Assembly (NCBI GenBank): GCA_937899835.1
Contig: CALCCE010000306.1
Coordinates: forward strand, 1-64,000
Direction: 5' to 3'
Length of the DNA stretch: 64,000 nucleotides
From: an uncultured Flavobacteriales bacterium
GTDB lineage: Bacteria > Bacteroidota > Bacteroidia > Flavobacteriales_G > Salibacteraceae
Under the pieces are notes generated by a model. It was given only the letters and a program-made list of their open reading frames with translations, was not told the origin of the DNA and ran no database searches. Positions 9,975 through 19,500 of the stretch are shown one piece after another. Made by a program: the position numbers and the translations under genes. Within the stretch, counting starts at the first letter, position 1; every line of letters starts with the position of its first letter.

Positions 9975-12900
9975 CTATTTATTGTCAATGTATGTAGCGA
10001 TGTGTTTGGCCAAAAACACATGGTTCGAAATGGCTTCAAACAAGGGCTCTTGCGGAATGCGCAACAAGCCGCTGGGTTGCTCGGCTTTCAGTTTCAAGGC
10101 GTTCCAGTCGGCCGCTCCGTAGTCCATTTCACTGATGAGTTCGTCTTCCTGAAATTTCTTCGCTTTTTTACCGCCTGTGGCTCCTGCTACCTCGCCTTTC
10201 ACCACTCGAAACATCTCTTTCGAAGTAGCATCTTTATGGATACTATCTGCTTCAGCTACCTCGAAATAATCGGCCAAATGGGCAATTTCTACCAGAAAAA
10301 CTTCTGGGAAACCGCTAAAAATGGCGAGGGTTTTCAAGTAATTCACTTTGGCTGAAATAGGATTTAACCCTTTGTTGACATGGCTTTCCAGGTAAGGAGC
10401 CCATTGGGCTGCCAGCACCTTTCTTTGCTCCTCGGGCAAGCGTTGGAGGTAGTGCTGCAGCTTGTCGGGCTGCATGGCTTGGAGGGCAATCACCACTTCT
10501 TGTTGCACCACAATGTTCGGGTGCTGGATGAACGCCACCACCACATCCGAAAGTTCGGTGAGTTGCAAGCGGCCAGCCGCCTGAATGGCGCAGGCCCGTG
10601 TCCACTGATTGATGGTGGAAAAATCCCGATTGATGATGTCTTTCAAACGGTGGGTAAGCGAAAGCTGCTCTTGTGGGAAACGGTGCCGCAGCACCCGCAG
10701 GCGTTCGGGAATGCTGTTGCTCTCCACCAAAGGGATCAAAATTTGCTTGATGGAATCTTCCACCAGCATGTCGATGATTTCTACCGCAAACACCCGTTCG
10801 TTGGGACTGCCCTCCAAAATGATGTCGCGAATCTTTTTCATGGCTTGCGAATCGTAGAGCAAAGACAGCAGGAGAAACACCCGTTCGGTTTTTTCTACCA
10901 ATTCATTTTTCAGTGCCTTGGAAAGGGCCTCGCATTCGGAGCCTTGGCCAATGTCGCGCACGGCAGCCATGGTCCAAATGAGGTTGGCAATGTCGTGTTC
11001 AATGGCTTGTTTTACCGAATTTACCTCGCTGCTCAACACCGAATACCCCATGTTGCTCAAAGAGAGCAAAATGTGGTGACGAATGCTGTCCACCGGATAA
11101 TGAATCCGATTCTTAAGTGCCCAGACGGCTTTTTTTCCACCGATGCGCCCAATGGTGCGAATGATTTTATACTGCGTTTCGCGGTTTTTCTCCCGCTGGG
11201 TAAACAGCCGTTCGAGTTCGGGCAAAATGGGTTCGCCAATTTCGAGCAAGGCCATGCAGGCCACGTTCGAATACCGGGGGTCGTCCAGGTTGTCTAACAA
11301 ATAAGGCCACAATTCCCGGTTGCGAATGCGGCCCGCTGAGAGCAGGGCATTGGTGCGCACGTTCGGGTCATCGTCTTGTAGCAGCAGACGCATGGCGTTG
11401 GAAACCTTCAGGCGGGGCAATTGCCCTAGCACCACCGCAGCTTCATGGCGAATTTCCGGATCGGAATCTTCGGCCATGGCTTGCAAACGCGGCCCGTTGT
11501 ACTGGCGCACTTCCAACAAATGATCGCGGGTTTCTTTGAGCAAAGCCGCTACACCCTCGTTGCTTTCGCTGTTCAGCTTATCGTCCACATCCAACAGCAT
11601 CGATACCAAACGGTGTACGCCAATGCGGGCCACCACCTCTTTGCGGATGCGGGCATTCGGGTGGTCGAGCAACTGACGGTAATAGGACTCCCGACCGATC
11701 GGTTCCAGTTTTTCCATCAGGTTGAGGGTGCTGATCGCCTTCCGGGAAACCGGACTAAAAATGAGTTCGCGAAAGAAATAACTGCCTGTTTTGAGGAAGG
11801 AATGCACCTTGTATTCCATGCCCGATTTGCCCATCAATACCTGGCGGATCATTTCGCGGTACTCCCGGTAAAGGGACACGGTGAGCCACACCCAAGACAC
11901 CACGATCAACAAAAAGATGAAGTTGAAATACACCAGGTTTTTCAAGCCAAACACCGTAAGCGCCAACAAGACCAGGCCGGCGGCAATGTTGCCAATGGCT
12001 TTAGGAATACCCTCGGTTTTATTTTGAAAATCGATGCGTTCTTCGGCCGGTAAGGGTTGGTAAAGAATCTGAAAGGCCGGGTCGTAGATCGAGCTGCGGA
12101 TGGACCGATCGGCCAACTTAGACAAGATGATGAAGGAGAAAAAGAGCATGCTCTCCCCATAAAACCCTCCCGATAGGGAAGCCAGCAAGGCACAAGCCAA
12201 TAACGCAACCGGCAGCGAAAGCAAGGCAGGTTTGAGCCCGTAGCGGTTGATGAAACGGCCAGAGACAAACACCTTCAACACCAGTTCGATGACGGCGACT
12301 GCTCCAAAGAAAATACTGAGAAAATTGCCCAGCACTTCAGGATCGGTAAACTTCACCTTGGTTTGGTCCAAAAACATGTAGTCGATGAACATGATGCCAA
12401 AAATGGGCAACAAGGCCAAGGCAAAAAGGTAGCGGAAGTAAGGTGTTTTGAGGTAGCTCCAAAACGATTTTTCCTCCTTCTCTTCTGGCTTTTGATACAC
12501 CGGAGCCACTTCCGGTGGCGCCAATTGTGTTTTGAACTTTCGCAGGATATAAAACAACGTGAGCAGGCAGGCCAGCATGGAACAACTGGCCAAAAACAAC
12601 AACTCGGTATAGCCCATGTAGCGCAACAGCAGAGGAATGGAGAAAAACCCGATGACATCAGAAAGCACTTCTCCGGTGCTGATCAATCCAAAAATGCGTT
12701 TGCCTTGCCGCAAGTCGAACAAGCGCCCGGCCACGCCCCAAAACACCACTACGCTGATGAAGGCCAGCACCCGGAACCAAATAAACATCGCAAAGGCCAT
12801 GGTGGGGGATGGGGCCAACCAGTTCCAAACACTAAAGGCCAAAATCGAAACCAATACAATGGCGAGCTTCACTTTGAGCTGGGTAAACAGCTTCAGCTTC

Positions 12901-13133
12901 AGGTCTAATTTTGATAACAACCAGTAGCCCAGGTAGCCCGCAACGCCTGCCAAGGTGTAGGCCAGTGGCAGCTGTTCTGAATCAAAGTGTTGCAGAAAAA
13001 TGGTAGTGGAAGTGATGTAGTACAACGCCAGTGCCCAACCAATGAAGTAAGACAAGGCGGTGAGCGTGAGAATCGGCAGGCCTTCCCCTTCCCGAACTTG
13101 AAGCACCGTAGCCAGCCAGTTGTTCCGTTTCAC
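9975..13133 (-). CDS. Npt1/Npt2-like nucleotide transporter domain with HEAT repeats and a degenerate cNMP-binding domain
   Basis: The protein has 1052 residues in three parts. Residues 1-430 hold about 10-12 membrane helices resembling the ATP/ADP translocase-like (Npt1/Npt2) branch of the major facilitator superfamily; the segment GRLFDLRQGKRIFGLIS is family-like. Residues about 440-850 are HEAT-type repeats (DPEIRHEAAVVLGQL, DPNVRTNALLSAGRI). The C-terminus (about 930-1045) has the fold pattern of a cyclic-nucleotide-binding domain, but the phosphate-binding arginine is missing (ISEMDYGAADWNALKL), so it may not bind cAMP. It overlaps the GNAT gene upstream by 4 bases. Substrate and direction of transport are unknown; a receptor or sensor role is also possible. 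Confidence 0.85.
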   Translation of the reverse strand: MKRNNWLATVLQVREGEGLPILTLTALSYFIGWALALYYITSTTIFLQHFDSEQLPLAYTLAGVAGYLGYWLLSKLDLKLKLFTQLKVKLAIVLVSILAFSVWNWLAPSPTMAFAMFIWFRVLAFISVVVFWGVAGRLFDLRQGKRIFGLISTGEVLSDVIGFFSIPLLLRYMGYTELLFLASCSMLACLLTLFYILRKFKTQLAPPEVAPVYQKPEEKEEKSFWSYLKTPYFRYLFALALLPIFGIMFIDYMFLDQTKVKFTDPEVLGNFLSIFFGAVAVIELVLKVFVSGRFINRYGLKPALLSLPVALLACALLASLSGGFYGESMLFFSFIILSKLADRSIRSSIYDPAFQILYQPLPAEERIDFQNKTEGIPKAIGNIAAGLVLLALTVFGLKNLVYFNFIFLLIVVSWVWLTVSLYREYREMIRQVLMGKSGMEYKVHSFLKTGSYFFRELIFSPVSRKAISTLNLMEKLEPIGRESYYRQLLDHPNARIRKEVVARIGVHRLVSMLLDVDDKLNSESNEGVAALLKETRDHLLEVRQYNGPRLQAMAEDSDPEIRHEAAVVLGQLPRLKVSNAMRLLLQDDDPNVRTNALLSAGRIRNRELWPYLLDNLDDPRYSNVACMALLEIGEPILPELERLFTQREKNRETQYKIIRTIGRIGGKKAVWALKNRIHYPVDSIRHHILLSLSNMGYSVLSSEVNSVKQAIEHDIANLIWTMAAVRDIGQGSECEALSKALKNELVEKTERVFLLLSLLYDSQAMKKIRDIILEGSPNERVFAVEIIDMLVEDSIKQILIPLVESNSIPERLRVLRHRFPQEQLSLTHRLKDIINRDFSTINQWTRACAIQAAGRLQLTELSDVVVAFIQHPNIVVQQEVVIALQAMQPDKLQHYLQRLPEEQRKVLAAQWAPYLESHVNKGLNPISAKVNYLKTLAIFSGFPEVFLVEIAHLADYFEVAEADSIHKDATSKEMFRVVKGEVAGATGGKKAKKFQEDELISEMDYGAADWNALKLKAEQPSGLLRIPQEPLFEAISNHVFLAKHIATYIDNK

Positions 13134-13975
13134 GCTTGAAGGGCTTGATAGTTCAACTCCGCCGACGGCAAGGCCAGAAAATGGGGCGTGTCGTAAGGCT
13201 GCCCTTGGGGCAAAAACGCTACGACCTTAAAATCGGTTTCCCGAAACAGGTGATGCATCCCCTCCAGGTCGTGGGCCGGTAAGGCGCGATAATCCAACTT
13301 CGGATCAGCTTCTTTTAGAAATTGCTGCACCTTTTTCAAATCAATGGCGTTGCGGGTCATGCCCCCTACGGTAAGCGGGAGGCACACATCAAAACAAGAG
13401 CCAACCGCGGTAATGTAACCATCAAAATCACGGGCGATCCACCCAATGTGGTTGAGATTGATGTAAAGGTTGGTATGGTTGTCAAAATCGATGATGCCGC
13501 TTTTGATCAACGCGCCACTTTGCCGGGCTTGCAGGCACGACCTTATAATCAGGTGATACCCGATTTTACGACCGTTCCAATTCGGGTCCACGGCTAGCCG
13601 TACGGTATAAGAAGGTTGCTCCGGAGTAGCGTAGCGCACGCCGAAAAGGCATCCGCGCAGGCGATCTTCCAGGTCGTGCAACACCACACCATGCCCAAAA
13701 CTCAAAAAGCGGTACAGGTCGTAAGGACTGATCTCGGTAGCTTGTTCCCCTTGGTAAATTTGGCGGGTAAATTCTTCTACTGCCGGAATGTCTTGAGTAG
13801 TGGCCAGGCGTACCTTCAAACCCTGTTGCGCCAATTCTTGCTCCACATACCGTTGAAGGCCTTGAAAAAACGCATCTTCCTCCAAGGGCAAGCCAGGAAA
13901 TACCGCATCCGGAAGCTGGCAGATGTAGGCGGGCTTTTGGTAAAGCGCAGTGGGGACGTGTGTAGCCTGCTCCAT
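13130..13975 (-). CDS. GNAT-family acyltransferase
   Basis: This soluble protein of 281 residues has a GNAT core at about 54-185. The acyl-CoA-binding motif A is readable as VDPNWNGRKIGYH (129-141; the usual Q/R-x-x-G-x-G/A is kept as RKIGYH), and the end motif NLYINLNHIGW (169-179) matches the usual NLYxxxGF pattern. About 50 residues before and 90 after the core are not recognised. It starts 7 bases after the TonB receptor gene and overlaps the transporter-like gene by 4 bases. It is the second acyltransferase of the operon and lacks the cNMP-binding domain of the other. A small-molecule or lipid substrate is likely, but that is inference. Confidence 0.85.
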   Translation of the reverse strand: MEQATHVPTALYQKPAYICQLPDAVFPGLPLEEDAFFQGLQRYVEQELAQQGLKVRLATTQDIPAVEEFTRQIYQGEQATEISPYDLYRFLSFGHGVVLHDLEDRLRGCLFGVRYATPEQPSYTVRLAVDPNWNGRKIGYHLIIRSCLQARQSGALIKSGIIDFDNHTNLYINLNHIGWIARDFDGYITAVGSCFDVCLPLTVGGMTRNAIDLKKVQQFLKEADPKLDYRALPAHDLEGMHHLFRETDFKVVAFLPQGQPYDTPHFLALPSAELNYQALQA

Positions 13976-13982
13976 GCTCCGA

Positions 13983-16589
13983 TTAGAATTGAAAGCTGAG
14001 TTTCCCTAAAAAGTGGCGCTCGCGTTGCGGTACGCGCGAGGTGTAAAACGTTCCACTGGCACTGCGTGGGCCGGGGTGGTTATAGGCTTCGTCCAGCAGG
14101 TTGTTGACAATGATTTGCGCGCTGAGCCCCGGAAAAATATCCCGGTAACCGACCGTGAAATTCAGCACCATGTGGGCCGGAAACTCATCGGGGTTGAAAC
14201 TCACCGTGGTGCCTTCACCCGTTTCGCGTTCACCCACAAAATTGAGCCTCAGATTTCCATTGAGGTGCTTTTTGTATTGGTAGTGCGCTCCCCAGTTAAC
14301 TTGATGTGTGGCAATGTCGCCAATGCGCTGGTCGTTTTCCTGATCCTGTGGATTGGTAAACGTGTAGTTGAAATACGAAGAAAAGCTCCCCCGCCGATAA
14401 GTAGCCGTTGATTGCAGTCCGTACACCAAAAAGGTGCCAATGTTGTCGTTCCATTCCTTGCCTACCTCCGTAGGATGATCGGTTGTGCCCACCACATCAC
14501 TAATGCTGGACTGATAGACCACTACATCGGCAAACCAATGTTTGTTGCCCCGCCACGCAGCAGCAAATTCCAGGTTACGAATCGACTCTGTTTTCAGGTT
14601 CGGGTTGGCAATCCGAATGTCGGAAACTGAGTATTTGGTCCAGTTCGAAACGTTTTGAATTCCACGGGAATAAATGCCTTTGAAAATGAATTTTCCCGGA
14701 AGGTACACCACAGCCAACCTTGGGCTCACCTCGGTACCAAAGCCATCGCTCACCCGCACCTGGTTGTTGTCTACCCGCGCCCCGAGCACCAGCTTGAGGT
14801 TGTCGCGCATCCGGTAGGTGCCCTGCGAATAGAAACCAATGTCGCGCAGGTTGAACTGGTTACCGCCTTGCAGTGCGGCTTGCAGAGAAGTGCTGTTGGT
14901 TGGATCGCCGGTAAAGAAGACGCCTTCCTCTTCGGGGTTGCCAGTGAAAAAGGTGTTGAGGTAGTTGCCTTGCAAATTGCTGGTGCGGTATTCGAAACCC
15001 GACACAATATCGATGCGCGGAGTAGGCGCGTAAATCGATTTGAGCTCAATGCGCAATTGATTCGAGAGCTGGTAATAAAACTGCTCCACCCAAAGGGGCT
15101 CCACCCCATTAGCCAAATCGGCAATGGAGTTGTTGTTCGTGTAATTGAAGACATACACCGCCTCCGATTCTTCGGTCACCTGGTGCGATTTGTAGCGCGT
15201 AAAACCAGTGATAGAAAGCTTGTCGCTGAGTTGCTTTTCGTATTTCACAAAAAAGTGGGAAAGCGAAGGCACCCAAAGGCTGCCGTTGCGCGAACCCGCC
15301 TCGTTCATGTCGGTAAAACTTACGTTGGCTCCCTCTTTCCGTTGCCAGGTTTGAAAACCAATCGTAAAGTCGCTCACTTTTAGCCGGGCATTGATGAGCC
15401 AATCCTCGGTATCGTTGGAAAAGGCAATGGGTTCGCCATTCACGATCTGATCGTAGCCGGAGCGATCGAGCCGGCGGGCTTCTGCCTGTCCGGCATCGGT
15501 GAGGCGAACCGCTACCGTATCGCCGTTGGCATCGCGTTCCAGCGTGTAAAAGGAGTTGCTGTCGGTCAAGCCATTAGACCTTGCAAAATCTGCGGCCCCG
15601 GAGGTCACATCAAGAATGCTTTTGTAGTCGATGCCGTCAAATTCAGAAGGATCATAATCGTAGAAAGGATCACCGCTCAGGTCCATTTCATCCGACCTGA
15701 AATAGTGTCCGGTAACCGTCAACTCAATGTTTTTGCTGCGGCCTGCCAGGGTAAGATCGGCCGATTGGGTATTCCAGCTTCCCGTGCTTACCTGGCCAGT
15801 GATTCCCCAGTTTTTATCGGATCCGGTTACTTCCTTGCCGGTTTTAGTAATCACGTTGATCACCCCCACAAAGGCGTTTGGCCCGTACATGGTGGAAGCA
15901 GGCCCGTAGACGACTTCAATGCGTTTGATGTTGGACAAAGGATACTGCCGCGAAATAAAGGCCGTGTTGGTCCAGAGGTCGTTTTCTTCTACGCCATCAA
16001 TGAGAAAGAGCGTTCGCTCGGTGTTGTTTTGACGAAAGCCGCGCTGGTAAATGTTGGCGTAGGTAACGCCGTAAATTTTTGAGATGTCGAAGCCCGGCAG
16101 GTCGGTAATGGCATCGATGAGGTCTATATAACCTCGGTTTTGGATTTGTGCTTCGGTAATGACCATTACCGTGGCAGGTGCTTCGAGAATGTCTTCCGCT
16201 TTTTTCGAAACCGAGGTGACCTGCACCACGGTACGCCCTGCTTTGTAGTCGGCCACCATTTTTTGAAAAACCAAGGGGTCGTAGATCACCGGATCGTAGA
16301 GCGGATCGATGCGCAGCAGGTTGGCCACGGCCTCCTCAGCCTTGGGCAGGTCGTCGGTGGCAATGCTGGCAAGGGCAATGAGTCGGTAAGCTTCTACTTT
16401 TTCCTTTTCCGCAAACCCATTTTTGAGGCAGGGCTGGAGTAAATCAAAAACGGCTTCGAAAAGGCCCAGTTCGTAGCGTGACTTAGCTTCCTTCAGCTGT
16501 CGTTCGTCACAGCTTTTTTCCTGTGCAATGGCAGCAGTAGAGCACAACAATGCTCCTAAACAACATCCGATCAACAACTGAATTCTCAT
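13983..16589 (-). CDS. TonB-dependent outer-membrane receptor with N-terminal TPR-like domain
   Basis: This outer-membrane protein of 868 residues has a signal peptide (cleavage after AAIAQ, residue 23), then a helical TPR-like segment (about 25-110) instead of the carboxypeptidase-regulatory domain common in this phylum. The plug domain (about 120-245) has the family motifs TVMVITEAQI, LFLIDGVEEN and IEVVYGPASTMYGPNAFVGVINVI. A 22-strand barrel follows and the protein ends in LSFQF with the terminal aromatic typical of barrels. Ligand class is not evident; there is no SusD partner. Its start overlaps the STAND NTPase gene by 4 bases and the GNAT gene follows after 7 bases, so it is an integral part of the operon. 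Confidence 0.93.
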   Translation of the reverse strand: MRIQLLIGCCLGALLCSTAAIAQEKSCDERQLKEAKSRYELGLFEAVFDLLQPCLKNGFAEKEKVEAYRLIALASIATDDLPKAEEAVANLLRIDPLYDPVIYDPLVFQKMVADYKAGRTVVQVTSVSKKAEDILEAPATVMVITEAQIQNRGYIDLIDAITDLPGFDISKIYGVTYANIYQRGFRQNNTERTLFLIDGVEENDLWTNTAFISRQYPLSNIKRIEVVYGPASTMYGPNAFVGVINVITKTGKEVTGSDKNWGITGQVSTGSWNTQSADLTLAGRSKNIELTVTGHYFRSDEMDLSGDPFYDYDPSEFDGIDYKSILDVTSGAADFARSNGLTDSNSFYTLERDANGDTVAVRLTDAGQAEARRLDRSGYDQIVNGEPIAFSNDTEDWLINARLKVSDFTIGFQTWQRKEGANVSFTDMNEAGSRNGSLWVPSLSHFFVKYEKQLSDKLSITGFTRYKSHQVTEESEAVYVFNYTNNNSIADLANGVEPLWVEQFYYQLSNQLRIELKSIYAPTPRIDIVSGFEYRTSNLQGNYLNTFFTGNPEEEGVFFTGDPTNSTSLQAALQGGNQFNLRDIGFYSQGTYRMRDNLKLVLGARVDNNQVRVSDGFGTEVSPRLAVVYLPGKFIFKGIYSRGIQNVSNWTKYSVSDIRIANPNLKTESIRNLEFAAAWRGNKHWFADVVVYQSSISDVVGTTDHPTEVGKEWNDNIGTFLVYGLQSTATYRRGSFSSYFNYTFTNPQDQENDQRIGDIATHQVNWGAHYQYKKHLNGNLRLNFVGERETGEGTTVSFNPDEFPAHMVLNFTVGYRDIFPGLSAQIIVNNLLDEAYNHPGPRSASGTFYTSRVPQRERHFLGKLSFQF

Positions 16590-19500
16590 GGCGTTCGAGA
16601 GCTTTGAGTAGCGGTTTCTCCACTCGGGAGACTACTGCAGGTGGATTGATAAGGGATGTCTTTACCAATGTATTTTTCCCACTCTTCCCGAGTGAGGTTC
16701 CGTTTTAGGCGGGCGCAAAGTCCAGTGGCCATTTGTTCGGAGTTGGCCGCCCACAAACGAATGGTTTTGTCTTGACTCCCGGAGGCTACCTGTTGGCCGT
16801 TGGGGTTAAAGCCAGCCGCCCACACCCAGCCTTGGTGGCGGTCGATCGAAATGGGTTCGTTGCCCGCACTTTTCCAGGCCCAGATTTTTATCGTTCCATC
16901 CAAAGAGGCCGATACCAATTCATTGCTGATCGGATTCAGGTTCAGGCCCCTGACGGCCGATTCGTGTCCGCGCAGCAATCGGGGAGCTTCCCGGCTTTTT
17001 AGCGGCTGCACCTGAATCTGTCCGTTTTCACAACCAATGAATAAATAGTTGCCTTGTTGATCAAAAGCCAGTGCCGTCACCGGTGCACCCGTACCCGAGA
17101 GGCTGCGTTGCGGCAATTCGTCGTTCAGGTCGATGAGCACCACCTTTCCGCTTTGGGTACCACAGGCCAGGAAACGACCATTATTACTTACGGCAAGCGA
17201 TAAGCCTTTGCTTCCCAGTTTTGCAATTTGTTTCGCAGGCTTGCTGTCGCCTTTCAGGTCGTAAGCAACCAAAAGGCTATCTGCTCCACAGCTAAAGAGT
17301 GCATACTGCGGGGCGCTGTAGGCCAAACCATAAACCACACTGCGGTGCATGGACCAGGAATTCACAAACTTTTGAGTAGGAGCATCCCAAAGGGAAACCT
17401 GACCATTGAAATTGCCTGCCGAAGCCCATTGACCGTTGTTACTGATGGCCAGGCTGCGGATGCTGCTTCCCTTTTGCGGTGATTTTAACTCTTCATAGGT
17501 TTTGCTGGGCAAGTCCCACAAAAATATTTCTCCGGATTCGCTGCCGCTCAGCAGCAAAGTAGGGTCAGTGCCATACGCCAGCGCGCGAACCGCATCATTG
17601 TGCCCCAGCAACACTTGTTCATTGTCGGTAGCATGCATGAGCGCCTGATAAATGTCGGGTTCGTGAGAATTACCGCCATTTTCGAGGTTGAAATCGTAGG
17701 CTTGCAGCGCCAGCAGGTTTACCAGCTCAGGACTTTCTGCTACATCGATCTTTGTCGCCTGAATGGCCACGTTTCGGGCAACTGCCAGCAGGCGCAAACG
17801 TTTGGCATTGGCTTCGGAGGTTTCCGCTTTTTGCCGGTTGTCATCCGCAATTTGCTTTTGCTCCACCGCAATTTTTTCCTGTTTCACCGCCTCGTCCCGT
17901 GCTTCTTCGGCCAATTGTTTTTGCTCTACCGCTACTGCTTTTTGCCGCACGGCAATCGATTCTTGTTGGCGGGCAATTTGACTTTGCTCATCGGCGATCT
18001 GGCGGTTTTTCTCAGCGATCAGCCGTTGTTGGTAGGCGATTTCCTGCTGCTGTTCCGAAATCCGTTTTTGGGCTACCGCTTCTTTGGTTTGCTCCAGGGC
18101 TAACTGACTTTTAGAAACGGCCAGCTGGCTTTGTTTCACCGCCTGCCGTTCGCTGTCTTCGGCTTCAAATTTCAGAATGAAGGCCAGCAGTAGAAAAAGC
18201 AAGGAAACTACCGAGGCAAGCCCCAGGATAATGGAAAAGAATTTGGCCCGCTTCAGTTCCCGCTTCTGACGGGCCTGCTCCCGGTCTACCAGCAAATGGT
18301 ACTGGTGCGCACTGTGATCGAGAAAGTTGAGGGCGCGTTCCAGGTTGGGATCGTAGCGTTGTGCCCAAGACAGGTTGGGCTGGTTTTCTTTTTCCCAGTT
18401 GATGGCTAATTGTAATTCCGGATTACCAAGAAGACCGGCTTTCCCCTGCTGGTAGAGCAAAGAAGATTCGCAGAGCCGCAGGTAGAGCTCAGCCGATTGA
18501 ATTTCTTCTTCCACCCATTGGCGAAGGCGTACCCATTTGCGCATCAAGCTCTCGTGGCTGATGTCGAGCACGGTTTCTGTTTGCAGCGAAAACTTAACGG
18601 GAGGCATCAAAAATGCCCTTCCCGAAGCGCGAAAGACCTCCACTACTTCCATTACTTCCGCCTCTTGCACCCCCGATAGTTGAGCTACTTCTGACAAGGG
18701 CGTGGGCCGTCGGGTCCCTTTGTTGTCTGCACCCAGATCGGTGAGTGCTTTAAAGAGGTTTTCGGCAATTTTTTTGTGGTGCTCATCGGGCAGTTCGGCA
18801 AATGCTTCCTCAGCATGGATGGAAAGCGCTCCTTCAATTTTTCCTACCGCTTCATATTCGTGGTAATCCATCGGAGCATCGCCCACCCGGTTTTCTTCCC
18901 AATAATCCCAAATGCGCATTAAGGTGTGCTGCAAGGTGGGCAGCTGGTCCTGTGCTTCGCCTACTTCCCGTAAAATTCGATCCACCAAACGGTCGGAAAT
19001 AGTGCCTCCCGATTGCTCAATCGGACCCAGCACGGTGGCTTTTCGTTGCTCAAAAGTGAGCCGTGGAATGAGGTATTGGCCGTCGTTGATGGCTTCAGTC
19101 AGTCCACTGAATTCGGTACAGTTGCCCAAAAAGTCACTGCGCATCGTGAGCACGATGTAAATGGACAGTTCGCGTTGTGCGATGGCGTGGAGCAGGGCGT
19201 TCACAAATTTTTGTGCCCTTGGTTGGGTGCCCGGATCGGACGAAAATTGTTGAAAGGTGAACAGTTCCTCGAACTGATCGACTACGATAACCAGGTTGCG
19301 CTTTTCCAGTCCCAGGGTTTGCGCTACTTCCGCTATACCATTTTCAGAAGACTGTAACTGTTGTTCCACGGCTTCCGGAGTAAGGTCCGTTTCTACCCCT
19401 TCACCCGTTACCTCATCGTGCCCTAAAAACGCTTGACTGAGGTTCTGAAAGGGATTTCCTCCGGCTTTAAAAAGTAGGGTGCGCCACGAAGCACCGGCCA

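Noticed and set aside
17752-18114. Low-complexity repeats opposite the coiled coil of the STAND protein as a DNA repeat array
   Set aside because: The near-repeats reflect the heptad pattern of the coiled coil (Q/E/K/A codons); unit lengths vary and there are no CRISPR-like spacers.
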